From NCBI GenBank assembly GCA_001780895.1, contig MFJJ01000010.1, forward strand, positions 1 through 64,000: DNA of 64,000 nucleotides. The letters are read 5' to 3'. Under the pieces are notes generated by a model, which saw nothing but the letters and a program-made list of their open reading frames with translations, was not told the origin of the DNA and ran no database searches. A program made the position numbers and the translations under genes. This document shows positions 42,287 to 50,410 of this stretch, piece by piece. The DNA comes from Candidatus Gottesmanbacteria bacterium RIFCSPHIGHO2_01_FULL_46_14. Lineage in GTDB: Bacteria; Patescibacteriota; Microgenomatia; UBA10105; UBA927. How positions within the stretch are numbered: position 1 is the stretch's first letter; each line of letters opens with the position of its first letter.

Positions 42287-42481
42287 TTAGTATATTTTTC
42301 GCTTTACGATTTCTGTTAGTATGTCTGCATCAATGGTCGGTGAGAACGGCGTGATAACCTGCGCTACAGTTGAACTGACCGTTGTGGTTTTGACTGTTTT
42401 GACAAACTCAAAGAAAACCCACAAACTGACGGTGAGAAACGTAAATACCGAAATAAGCACGATATCGCGATCACTGTTCAT
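42287..42481 (-). CDS. Small membrane protein in pilus-type operon
   Basis: 64 residues: short start, helix IVLISVFTFLTVSLWVFFEFV, then a Thr/Val-rich extracytoplasmic tail (VSSTVAQVITPFSPTIDADIL). It overlaps the PilO-like gene by 11 nt and ends 3 nt before the FN3 gene. Its position after PilN/PilO suggests an accessory pilus part, but the sequence shows no PilP signature. Confidence 0.55.
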   Translation of the reverse strand: MNSDRDIVLISVFTFLTVSLWVFFEFVKTVKTTTVSSTVAQVITPFSPTIDADILTEIVKRKIY

Positions 42482-43127
42482 TGATTTTTTCAGGTAAATA
42501 ATACGCGCGAAGTTTCATAGTGAGTTGGAGCGGTCCGTTTGCCGATTCATTTCGCCCCGACGAGCTGGGTGAAAAATTAATTTTCTCCACAGTGATTATT
42601 CTACGCATATCTATCATACCATTCAAGAATGCTTGGAGCTGTTCAAATGTACCGGTAAGAGTCATTCCAAACGACAATTCATACGGAGTGCCCGGTTTTT
42701 GTGCTACACTCGCCGATACAGTAGCACCGGTTACCGAAACATCAGAAACACGGACTGCGGAGATAGAAGCCTGAGTAACTCCTGCTAGAGCGTTCAATTG
42801 ACTCATGATCCGGATGATATCCGGTGTTGAAGGAAGGGCTTGGGAGAGCAATGGAAGATTTGGTTCGATTTGGGTGAGGTTATTTTGTGCTTCGATGAGT
42901 GCGGTGATTTTTTCCTCCATTTTTTGGTTTACCTCTGTTTTGTCTTTTATCTCCCGGCGCAGATAGAGAATAGTTTGCAGTGTCGGACGTATTGCGTACC
43001 AGGCAAATAACGATATGGATAAAAAGGTAAAGGCGATGGTAGTATAGAGATGGGTATTGGGACGCTTGCGCATCTCCGTGACAATTTGATAATACCGATG
43101 ATATTGCTGGTAATCAATTTTTTTCAT
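42471..43127 (-). CDS. PilO-like type IV pilus assembly protein
   Basis: 218 residues: N-terminal helix (IAFTFLSISLFAWYAI) followed by a coiled coil (LRREIKDKTEVNQKMEEKITALIEAQNNL) and a ferredoxin-like C-terminal domain (ASVAQKPGTPYELSFGMTLTGTFEQLQAFLNGM). That order is the PilO pattern. With PilN it bridges the inner-membrane platform to outer pilus parts in diderms; in CPR it presumably supports the T4P platform. Overlaps PilN by ATGA. Confidence 0.78.
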   Translation of the reverse strand: MKKIDYQQYHRYYQIVTEMRKRPNTHLYTTIAFTFLSISLFAWYAIRPTLQTILYLRREIKDKTEVNQKMEEKITALIEAQNNLTQIEPNLPLLSQALPSTPDIIRIMSQLNALAGVTQASISAVRVSDVSVTGATVSASVAQKPGTPYELSFGMTLTGTFEQLQAFLNGMIDMRRIITVEKINFSPSSSGRNESANGPLQLTMKLRAYYLPEKINEQ

Positions 43128-43696
43128 GGATTTCGTTTCGGTTGGGGTGTAGACCCGATTTCAACGGTAAGATCAAATTGCGACCCTCCCATTTTTCCGG
43201 TCGTGATATCTCCAATGGTGACAGAAGAAACATGAGGGTTTGCTTTGAGATTGGTAAGAAGGGATGATACACCTTGTGTTGTACCTACAATAACAGACAT
43301 TTTCGCCTCCTTTTCTGATATATCCAGTGATTCTAAATATGCGTCAGGGGGAAGCGCATTTTGAATATCCCGTAGCGTTGTAATGGGCTCTGCCTGATTG
43401 GTGATAAGCGTTCTGATGGTAGTGAGTTTTTGCTGAACCAAACGTATTTGTTGTTCGAGACTATTATTTGTTTCGATAATCGCTTGTTTTTGAGTGATTT
43501 CTTCTTTGAGATCAGTGAGCTTGCGATCGAGACTAAAGCGTGAAATAAAAGCAAGAAGTACGATAATTTCTGTGAGGATCATGATATAGCGGCCATACGT
43601 CGTGGCCCACGTAACAATCCGGCCGATTGGGGTGCGGGAGAAATCACCCTCTCCAATGAGGTTTATATCGATGCGCGAGAATTTCGTGGCAGGCAT
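43124..43696 (-). CDS. PilN-like type IV pilus assembly protein
   Basis: 190 residues from ATG 43696. It begins with SRIDINLIGEGDF, resembling the INLLP segment by which PilN binds PilM, then helix YIMILTEIIVLLAFISRF, a coiled coil (DLKEEITQKQAIIETNNSLEQQI) and a small C-terminal domain (PDAYLESLDISEKEAKMSVIVG). TATACT (43708-43703) ends 6 nt before the start, so it is leaderless and not co-translated with rpsT. The rest of the pilus machinery is not in this window. Confidence 0.8.
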   Translation of the reverse strand: MPATKFSRIDINLIGEGDFSRTPIGRIVTWATTYGRYIMILTEIIVLLAFISRFSLDRKLTDLKEEITQKQAIIETNNSLEQQIRLVQQKLTTIRTLITNQAEPITTLRDIQNALPPDAYLESLDISEKEAKMSVIVGTTQGVSSLLTNLKANPHVSSVTIGDITTGKMGGSQFDLTVEIGSTPQPKRNP

Positions 43697-43715
43697 GGTA
43701 TTAGTATAACGCCAA

Positions 43716-43955
43716 TTAGACAAATTTGGCTAATTTGGAGAGTCGGGTTTTGAGGCGAGCAGAAGTATTTTTATGGATCACATGTCTATTGGTTGCTTTA
43801 TCAAGCATCATGAATGCTTTCGCCAGATTCTTCGCGTTTGGAGATTTTCGTACGAGTTTGACCGCGCTCCGAACCGACTCCCGAGTATTTGCATTACGAT
43901 CAGTTCTCCTTCTGTCGCTGCGCATTTTCTTGATTGCTTGTTTCGTAATTGGCAT
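43716..43955 (-). CDS. rpsT: 30S ribosomal protein S20
   Basis: 79 residues, a typical S20: PITKQAIKKMRSDRRRTDRNANTRESVRSAVK, then NLAKAFMMLDKATNRHVIHKNTSARLKTRLSKL. S20 binds 16S rRNA helices early in 30S assembly. TATACT lies about 12 nt before the start. Divergent from murJ, upstream of the pilus-type operon. Confidence 0.95.
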   Translation of the reverse strand: MPITKQAIKKMRSDRRRTDRNANTRESVRSAVKLVRKSPNAKNLAKAFMMLDKATNRHVIHKNTSARLKTRLSKLAKFV

Positions 43956-44025
43956 GGCTGGTAAAGGAGTATAGCATAAAACGGCCAGTGTCGAAAGGGC
44001 GCGCTGCCTTGTATAATGGGTAATA

Positions 44026-45651
44026 ATGGAACGGATATTGGGAATTTTTTATCGAAGACAGGGAGGCATTGGATCGGCTGCGTTCGTTTTGGCGTCAATG
44101 GTTCTTACATCGCGCGTATTTGGTCTCATCCGTGATCGCATGCTTGCTTCGCGTTTTGGACCTGATGAATTGGGGGTATATTTTGCGGCGTTTCGTATCC
44201 CTAATCTCGTATTTGAGTTATTGGTGATGGGTGCACTTACTTCTTCGTTTATTCCGGTATTTACGAAATATCTTGCCACTAAGCGCGAGAATGACGCGTG
44301 GATCATGTCGTCAGTGCTCATTAATGTGAGTACGGTTATTTTGGCAGTTCTCGCGATCCCTCTCTTTATCTGGGCGGATGCGTTATGTAGAGTACTGGCA
44401 CCAGGATTTAACAACGCACAACAAGCACAGATGGCGGTATTTACTCGGTTTCTCTTGTTGTTTCAGGTAGTACCGTTATGTATCGGCAATTATTTAACCG
44501 GGATTTTGCAATCGTTTCGTTTGTTTTTGATTCCGGCTTTAGCGCCGGTTGTCTATAACGTTGGTATTATCGCAGGTATTTTCTTCCTCTCTCCTTCATA
44601 TGGTTTGATGGCACCGGTGATTGGAGTGGGGCTTGGAGCTCTCCTTTTTGTGATTATTCAATTGCCACTTTTATGGCATATCGGATATCGCTATACACCG
44701 ATATTTTCCTTATCTCACCGGGGGGTAGTAGAAGTAGCAAAGCTCGTAGGACCCAGAACGATCGGGCTCGCAGCCTCGCAAATAGATACAACGGTTGATC
44801 TTATGTTAGCGAGTTTATTGGGAGCGAGGTATGTAACAATCTTTAATTTCGCCCAACATCTTCAGCAGCTTCCGGTAGGATTATTTGGCATCACGATCGC
44901 ACAAGCGGCATTACCGACATTGTCACTATCGTCAGCGTCGGAGGACCGAGCGCAATTTCATAAAATTATTTTATCGTCCCTTCATCAGATATTATTTTTT
45001 GTGCTTCCTATTTCTGCTCTCTTTATCGTGCTCCGAATCCCGGTGGTGCGTCTCGTTTTTGGTGCGTCTCATTTTGATTGGTCCGCAACGGTACTTACCG
45101 GTATGACATTATCCACATTTAGTATTTCTCTGTTTGCGCAATCGATCGGGCAAGTTCTTGCGCGTGGATTTTATGCCCTCTACGATAGCAAAACTCCGGT
45201 AACGGTAAGCGTTGTAACGATAGTTTTAAACACCGTTTTATCTATCATATTTATTCGCTGGTTAGCCCTTCCCGTATGGTCGCTCGGTCTTTCTACATCG
45301 ATTGCAAGCATTATGTATGCAGGAGCACTTCTGATTCTTCTGGATAGGCGGTTGGGGACATTTCCCCGTCGGGAGTTACTTCTTCCTCCGCTCAAAATGA
45401 TTATGGCAGCTATCGTGATGGCGGGAATGCTCTATATACCACTCAAGCTTTTAGATCAGCTCGTTTTTGACACGACGCGAACAATGGGATTAATATTGTT
45501 GACCGGTATTGCGGGAGCGATTGGATTGTCTTCGTATCTTTTTCTTACGTGGGTATTTGGCGTTGGCGAGGTGCGATCGCTCATTACATTTGTAAAGAGA
45601 TTGCGGAAGCAAGGAACTATTTTACTTGAACCGGCGAGTGAAGTTAGTTAA
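44026..45651 (+). CDS. murJ: Lipid II flippase MurJ
   Basis: 541 residues, about 14 helices. SRVFGLIRDRMLASRFGPDELGVYFAAFRIPN matches the MurJ N-terminus, with the central-cavity Arg, and LLFQVVPLCIGNYLTGILQS and IGLAASQIDTTVDLMLASLLG follow the MATE-like fold. MurJ moves lipid II across the membrane for peptidoglycan. TATAAT (44012-44017) ends 8 nt before the ATG. The stop overlaps the convergent surface gene by 4 nt. Confidence 0.92.
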   Translation: MERILGIFYRRQGGIGSAAFVLASMVLTSRVFGLIRDRMLASRFGPDELGVYFAAFRIPNLVFELLVMGALTSSFIPVFTKYLATKRENDAWIMSSVLINVSTVILAVLAIPLFIWADALCRVLAPGFNNAQQAQMAVFTRFLLLFQVVPLCIGNYLTGILQSFRLFLIPALAPVVYNVGIIAGIFFLSPSYGLMAPVIGVGLGALLFVIIQLPLLWHIGYRYTPIFSLSHRGVVEVAKLVGPRTIGLAASQIDTTVDLMLASLLGARYVTIFNFAQHLQQLPVGLFGITIAQAALPTLSLSSASEDRAQFHKIILSSLHQILFFVLPISALFIVLRIPVVRLVFGASHFDWSATVLTGMTLSTFSISLFAQSIGQVLARGFYALYDSKTPVTVSVVTIVLNTVLSIIFIRWLALPVWSLGLSTSIASIMYAGALLILLDRRLGTFPRRELLLPPLKMIMAAIVMAGMLYIPLKLLDQLVFDTTRTMGLILLTGIAGAIGLSSYLFLTWVFGVGEVRSLITFVKRLRKQGTILLEPASEVS

Positions 45652-46811
45652 GGTGATGGTGGTTGTTCTGGTACAAATGGACTTGCTTCACTGGCCGTCT
45701 GTGTTTCGTTCGTTGGCCCCGATTCAATCGGGGTTGGCGGAATGTACGGAGGAGGCGGATTCATCCTTCGACGGATGATGATGAAGATACCAATCGCAGT
45801 TGTCAGTCCAAGTATGATCCAGATCCATGCTCCGAGACCACCTTTGGCAACCGTGAAGTCATCCGTATACGTCGTACTTACACCATTAATATCAGTTGCC
45901 GTGACGCGGAGTTGTTTTGCTCCGGGAGTAAGTTTTTGAGTAATGATATAGCGCCATTGACCATTTTCATCCGCCGTTGCGGTGCCAAAAATTCCATCTG
46001 GAGAGATTTCGATCGTAATTTGTGCATTGGGTGAGGATGATCCGCTTATCGTAAAACTTGAGGGTGATTCTTTTTTGCTATTGGTAAATGAGGTGACCGT
46101 CAGTGTCGGTGGTTCTGATGCAATAAATGGAGTCGGCGTGAGTGTGGGCAAGAGCACCAGAGTCGGACTTGCAGTTGCAATTGGTGTTGTTGTGGGACGA
46201 CGTGTTGGAGTAATCGTCGGCCGTCGGGTTGGCGTGACTGTTGGTCGAAATCCACCAACGCCTGATGTAGGGGTGGGTGTATTGGTTGGAGTGTTGGTAG
46301 GAGAAGATGTTGGCGTGTTGGTTGGAGTGTTGGCCGGTGTTAGGCTAGGAGTTGGGCTGCCCGTCGGCGTTAGGGTTGGTGTGCTGGTTGGTGTTGCGGT
46401 AGCCTGTGACAGAGGAGGAAATTTAAATTTTTTGGAAACTGCATCGTAACAATTGGGATCGGTGACGATCAAAGGATCGTTGGTCTTCCCAGCGCCTGCC
46501 TCAAGGCTCTTCCATTCGTAGACGTTGCCGGAGGGAAGTATGTAATACCATATACTCTTTTTATTCCAAAACCACTTTTCTTTAAGACCACCCCAATTGC
46601 GGAAAATACCGTCGGGGTGAATCGTCAAAGGGCTACCAGAAGAGAGTGCATTGACGGTGATTTGGCAGGGGACGGGCAATGGGGTTGGTTCGGCAGCCCG
46701 GTTGCGAATATCTTGTTGTTGCTGTGTGACAAAAACTCCTGCAATTAAACCCAAACCGGCAATGAGCAGTGCGATAAACAGCAAATATTCTTTTTTGAGA
46801 AGTTTTTTCAT
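45648..46811 (-). CDS. Surface protein with RNRAA motif, Thr-Pro linker and Ig-like domain
   Basis: 387 residues: helix LFIALLIAGLGLIAGVFV, juxtamembrane TQQQQDIRNRAAEP, a compact domain with GGLKEKWFWNKKSIWYYILPSGNVYEW, about 90 residues of Thr-Pro repeats, an Ig-like domain (SFTISGSSSPNAQITIEISPDGIFGTATADENGQWRY), a second helix (AWIWIILGLTTAIGIFIII) and a Pro-rich cytosolic tail. Both ends thus lie in the membrane. It overlaps the GH-like gene by ATGA, forming a three-gene surface operon. Confidence 0.68.
   Translation of the reverse strand: MKKLLKKEYLLFIALLIAGLGLIAGVFVTQQQQDIRNRAAEPTPLPVPCQITVNALSSGSPLTIHPDGIFRNWGGLKEKWFWNKKSIWYYILPSGNVYEWKSLEAGAGKTNDPLIVTDPNCYDAVSKKFKFPPLSQATATPTSTPTLTPTGSPTPSLTPANTPTNTPTSSPTNTPTNTPTPTSGVGGFRPTVTPTRRPTITPTRRPTTTPIATASPTLVLLPTLTPTPFIASEPPTLTVTSFTNSKKESPSSFTISGSSSPNAQITIEISPDGIFGTATADENGQWRYIITQKLTPGAKQLRVTATDINGVSTTYTDDFTVAKGGLGAWIWIILGLTTAIGIFIIIRRRMNPPPPYIPPTPIESGPTNETQTASEASPFVPEQPPSP
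46130..46400 (-). repeat. Degenerate Thr-Pro coding repeat
   Basis: Plus-strand reading GTTGGTGTG-like and GTCGGCCGTCGGGTT-like units coding PTxTPTRRPT and similar. It shares the exact 14-mer GGTGTTAGGCTAGG with the 38468 gene. Confidence 0.6.
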
Positions 46812-48214
46812 GGTGCTCGGGTAACTTCCAATATAACGATGCTTTGTGCTGGCATGAGTATTTGTTTTTTTAGTCTATCACTCGTGACTATCTCTTGCGT
46901 GGACGTATTTTGTCCAAGAAAATACCTTTGCCTTATAGTGTATGTTCCCGGACTAAGATTCGTCAATGTGATAGGTACTGTTTCCGTGTGGCTGCCGTAG
47001 GGATCGAAATTAACCAGAAGTACTTTTATGGTTCCCTCCAGTACACTTGCATAACCCATTACCCACGTGCCTTCGCCAGTAAGGTTGAGTCTCGTTCCTG
47101 CCATGCCATCGAGGAAGTTGTAGACTGAATATCTGGGTTTGGTTCGTTTACCGTTACCCTCATGGGTGATGAGGCCCCATCCGTTGCCATCTTCCTGACC
47201 CGGTCCGTCTTTTAACTGAAAAGAGAAAAGATAATCGGGGCCTCCGGAAATAAGTTGCCTAACAACGGCAGCAGTGTGGGCTGCAGCAAACATCGTGCCG
47301 TAGCGTTTGTCTTTATTACCAGTAAAACCTGCTTCTGTTATGAGAGTAGGGATAAGCGTAAATTGTGGGAAGGGGAGAAGCCAGGAGATGAGGTTTCTCT
47401 GATCTTGTTCAAATCTCCGTGGATCTTCAAGATAGGAATGCCATGAGAGAAAATCGACGCGGTTGCCGCTGGTTACCAGTGCCGTGATCCAGCTTTTGTA
47501 TAGTCCGGTTGTTGCCGGTCCGCCTAAATAAAATGTGTTTGTATTTGAGGCGCGCCGCGCGCCGACAGAAGCATACCGATACAATTGAAGATAGCTTTTT
47601 TCTCCGCCAACCTTCCAGCTTCCAAACTGTGCCAAATCCGGTTCATTCCAGACTTCATAATAGACACCGCTCACGTTTTTTTCTGATCTGCCGCTATAAT
47701 GCTCGATCGTTTTTTGAACCACGAGTGCCCATTCGTCCCAATTATTCGGTGGATTGATAAGGCTTCCGCCTTGAGCAATAGCGGGAGGCATGAAAGAAAG
47801 GACGAGCATGGGTTTGGCACCGGTAGCCAGAATCGTGTTGACAGAACGGTCGAGCGAGGAAAAATCAAATGTCAGTTGATCGCCCGATCGCCCAACGACG
47901 TTGTGATGATCATAGATATGGTCAATACGAATAATTTTTGGCCGTAATGCGGAAACCTCGCCTGCAATGGGAGCAAGCATATCTGTAGATTCTTCACCTC
48001 CCTGAGAAAATGTGTGATAGAAGGCTGTGGGGATTGGTTCAAGCGTTGCTTTTGTATCAACAATGATATTGGCGGATTTTCCCGTTGCACGCGAGACAAG
48101 AATGACCGTTTGATATGCGCCAAAAAGAAGAAATGGTAAAAAGAGGAGAAGTGCTGCAAGAGACACGAGAGAAGAGGTGCGCGGGGAAACCTGTTTAATA
48201 AGATAGTTTTCCAT
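46808..48214 (-). CDS. Membrane-anchored clan-A glycoside hydrolase (GH39-like)
   Basis: 468 residues from ATG 48214; the alternative at 48226 is a TTG. Helix SLVSLAALLLFLPFLLFGAY, then a TIM-barrel hydrolase: PKIIRIDHIYD, GAKPMLVLSFMPPAI, GVYYEVWNEPDLAQFG (acid/base Glu after Asn), YLGGPATTG, FLSWHSYLED and LITEAGFTG (nucleophile Glu), with a C-terminal beta domain. This matches beta-xylosidase/iduronidase-like GH39. It would act on glycans outside the cell. Overlaps the cohesin-like gene by 20 nt. Confidence 0.8.
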   Translation of the reverse strand: MENYLIKQVSPRTSSLVSLAALLLFLPFLLFGAYQTVILVSRATGKSANIIVDTKATLEPIPTAFYHTFSQGGEESTDMLAPIAGEVSALRPKIIRIDHIYDHHNVVGRSGDQLTFDFSSLDRSVNTILATGAKPMLVLSFMPPAIAQGGSLINPPNNWDEWALVVQKTIEHYSGRSEKNVSGVYYEVWNEPDLAQFGSWKVGGEKSYLQLYRYASVGARRASNTNTFYLGGPATTGLYKSWITALVTSGNRVDFLSWHSYLEDPRRFEQDQRNLISWLLPFPQFTLIPTLITEAGFTGNKDKRYGTMFAAAHTAAVVRQLISGGPDYLFSFQLKDGPGQEDGNGWGLITHEGNGKRTKPRYSVYNFLDGMAGTRLNLTGEGTWVMGYASVLEGTIKVLLVNFDPYGSHTETVPITLTNLSPGTYTIRQRYFLGQNTSTQEIVTSDRLKKQILMPAQSIVILEVTRAP

Positions 48215-49181
48215 AGACAATACCAAAACTGATAAGGATTAACGCTAAAGTTATGACTAAAATTGTCGGCTCTGCGCTGCCGGAAACCGGTACCCCGGAG
48301 TCTGTGGCAACAACAAATGATTCGGTGGCCGTGTCGCTGCCGTCGCCAGCTGTGGCGACAATGGTATGGGGACCGGGTTCGAGTGGAGTTTGGGGTGTAT
48401 ATACCCAATTGCCGTTGGCGTCTGCAGTGACGATAACGGTGGATGGGGTCGAGTAAATCGTGAGAGTAACTTTTGAACCGGGAGCGGCCTTTCCTTTGAT
48501 CGTTGGTCTGTCGCGTTGCGCTGCGGAGCTCGCTGTGGGTGTCGTAATATCCAAAACAGCGGAAGCGGAGGCTTCAGCTGAGAGAGAGGCATCTATTTCA
48601 TCGTTGAGACTAAGACTTGCCGAGGGGGTTGCGGCCGGTCCTGTACGGTCAGTCGATGCCCCCGTAATCGTAATTTTTCCCGGCGTCGTACCGGTCAATA
48701 CATTTGTCGATCCTTCTCCAAGGCCACTTACGAGCGTAGTACTTGCAAAACTTACGGTAATCGGTGTACTCGTGGGAGCAAGCGCTTTAAATCGGACAAC
48801 CGCTACTGTTCCCTGGCCATGAACCGGTTGGGCATTGCTGGGCGCTCCGACCGTGATGGACGCTGTACCTGCCTCCACAAGTCCCGACGTTAAGACGTTG
48901 GGGAAAAGGGCGCCGTTGGTAAGCGTAATCGCCTCAAGTTTTTCCGGATCAAAGGCGATATGGAGCTCAGTTGCAATTACCTGGTTGTCGCCGGTATTGA
49001 TATGCACTTCCATAGAAAATTCACTCCCAACCGCTTTGGCGGTTGATGCCGGAGAAAAAGCAAGCGTCGTGGCTGGCGCTGCTTTTTTGCGCAACTCCTG
49101 TCTCTGAGAGACCAAATAAATCGTTACTGGTATTGCGACCATGACGACAAGAATACTCACCATAAGAAGGAGTTTTTTCAT
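48195..49181 (-). CDS. Cohesin-like and Ig-like surface protein with VPVSG anchor
   Basis: 328 residues: helix LLLMVSILVVMVAIPVTIYL, juxtamembrane VSQRQELRKKAAP, a cohesin-type domain (AVGSEFSMEVHINTGDNQVIATELHIAFDPEKLEAI ... VRFKALAPTSTPITVSFA), an Ig-like repeat (KGKAAPGSKVTLTIYS...TADANGNWVYTPQTPLEPGPHTI) and VPVSGSAEP before a final helix ending YGKLSY. The cohesin-like domain may bind a dockerin-like or glycan partner; none is visible here. First gene of the three-gene operon, divergent from hrcA. Confidence 0.75.
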   Translation of the reverse strand: MKKLLLMVSILVVMVAIPVTIYLVSQRQELRKKAAPATTLAFSPASTAKAVGSEFSMEVHINTGDNQVIATELHIAFDPEKLEAITLTNGALFPNVLTSGLVEAGTASITVGAPSNAQPVHGQGTVAVVRFKALAPTSTPITVSFASTTLVSGLGEGSTNVLTGTTPGKITITGASTDRTGPAATPSASLSLNDEIDASLSAEASASAVLDITTPTASSAAQRDRPTIKGKAAPGSKVTLTIYSTPSTVIVTADANGNWVYTPQTPLEPGPHTIVATAGDGSDTATESFVVATDSGVPVSGSAEPTILVITLALILISFGIVYGKLSY

Positions 49182-49212
49182 CTATAAACTATTATGTGTG
49201 AAAAAATCTCTA

Positions 49213-49241
49213 TTGACAAGGGTTAGCACTCGATGTATAGT
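49213..49241 (+). promoter_or_regulatory. Heat-shock operon promoter
   Basis: TTGACA (49213-49218), 17-nt spacer, TATAGT (49236-49241). The expected start of RNA is about 11 nt before the hrcA ATG, so the leader is very short. Confidence 0.8.
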
Positions 49242-49249
49242 ACTGCTAA
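49223..49249 (+). promoter_or_regulatory. CIRCE operator (HrcA binding site)
   Basis: TTAGCACTC (49223-49231), 9-nt spacer, TACTGCTAA (49241-49249). The left arm is the exact CIRCE consensus and the right arm matches GAGTGCTAA at 7 of 9 positions. It covers the -10, so HrcA bound there would block transcription of its own operon. Confidence 0.88.
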
Positions 49250-49258
49250 TTCTAGATT

Positions 49259-49993
49259 ATGGATCAAATATCCAATCTTTCAGACCGTCAACTTCATATC
49301 CTCAAAGCAATTATCGAGGAATATATTGCAACTGCACAACCCGTTGGTTCAGAGACGCTCGATAAAAAGTACAACCTGGGAGTTTCTCCTGCAACTATCC
49401 GCAATGAAATGGCCCGGCTTGCTGATATGAAGCTCCTCAACCAGCCCCACACGTCTGCGGGTCGAACACCCACCCCGGTAGCACTCAAGTATTACGTCGA
49501 AAACCTCATGAAAACCAAAGATATGTCCGTGGCAGATGAAGTTTCCGTCAAAGAAAAGATTTGGGATTACCGGCAGGAAGTGGATAAACTCCTTCGGGAG
49601 GCAACCAAGACGTTGGCGGAAAAAACAAAAGCACTTGCTGTTACTGCAACTGGTGATGGAGACCTCTATTACTCGGGAGCCGCCAATATCCTTGACATGC
49701 CCGAATTTTACGACTTTGAGCTCACCCATCATTTATTGGCAGCGCTGGACCGATATGATTTTTGGTGGGACCTTCTGGAAGCCAATCAAGATCCGTTCTC
49801 TATTCTTCTTGGCGAAGAGTTTGGAGCGCGCAGTATGCTTGATCAATGCGGCTATGTCTACGCAAAGTTTACAACGCCGCATTTATCCGGATCAATCGGC
49901 GTCGTTGGCCCTTCCAGATTAAACTATCAATATGTTATTCCTGTTGTTCGCTATTTAGGTGGACTCATCGATGAAATGGGGAGAAACTGGTGA
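49259..49993 (+). CDS. hrcA: Heat-inducible transcription repressor HrcA, short form
   Basis: 244 residues, about 100 shorter than B. subtilis HrcA. ISNLSDRQLHILKAIIEEYIATAQPVGSETL and YNLGVSPATIRNEMARLADMKLLNQPHTSAGRTPT form the winged-helix start; the C-terminus SGSIGVVGPSRLNYQYVIPVVRYL is the conserved GAF-like end. The central insertion is reduced. It represses the operon via the CIRCE site just upstream. Its stop overlaps the grpE GTG by 4 nt. Confidence 0.93.
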   Translation: MDQISNLSDRQLHILKAIIEEYIATAQPVGSETLDKKYNLGVSPATIRNEMARLADMKLLNQPHTSAGRTPTPVALKYYVENLMKTKDMSVADEVSVKEKIWDYRQEVDKLLREATKTLAEKTKALAVTATGDGDLYYSGAANILDMPEFYDFELTHHLLAALDRYDFWWDLLEANQDPFSILLGEEFGARSMLDQCGYVYAKFTTPHLSGSIGVVGPSRLNYQYVIPVVRYLGGLIDEMGRNW

Positions 49994-50403
49994 AAAAACA
50001 AGTCGATCAACCCAGTGAAGAATGGAAAAATAAATATTTGCGGGCGCTTGCTGATTATCAGAACCTTGAGAAACGCACGCGCGATGAAATTGGTGAAGTA
50101 AGAAAATTTGCCTCCGAAGTGGTTTTAGCGAGATTGCTGCCCGTTGTAGATACATTGAAAAAGGCCAAGGATCATATTAAGGATCCCGGATTAGATTTAA
50201 CATATAAGGAACTCCTTGCTGTTCTTGAAGAGCAGGGAGTTGAAAAAATTGAGATCGTCGGGCGTCAATTTAACCCGCATGAAATGGAATGTATAGAGGT
50301 TATTGAGGGTAAAAACGACGAAGTCGTCGAAGAGGTATTGCCAGGATATCGATTTAGAGGGAAAATAATAAGAGTGGCCCAGGTAAAAGTAGGAAAGGAG
50401 TAA
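49990..50403 (+). CDS. grpE: Nucleotide exchange factor GrpE
   Basis: 137 residues from GTG 49990 (overlap with hrcA). EWKNKYLRALADYQNLEKRTRDEIGEVRKFASEVVLARLLPVVDTL is the coiled coil and four-helix part; GVEKIEIVGRQFNPHEMECIEVI and VEEVLPGYRFRGKIIRVAQVKV are the conserved beta domain that contacts DnaK. The acidic N-terminal tail found in other GrpE proteins is missing. Second gene of the CIRCE-controlled operon, 7 nt before dnaK. Confidence 0.93.
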   Translation: MKKQVDQPSEEWKNKYLRALADYQNLEKRTRDEIGEVRKFASEVVLARLLPVVDTLKKAKDHIKDPGLDLTYKELLAVLEEQGVEKIEIVGRQFNPHEMECIEVIEGKNDEVVEEVLPGYRFRGKIIRVAQVKVGKE

Positions 50404-50410
50404 AAAATAT

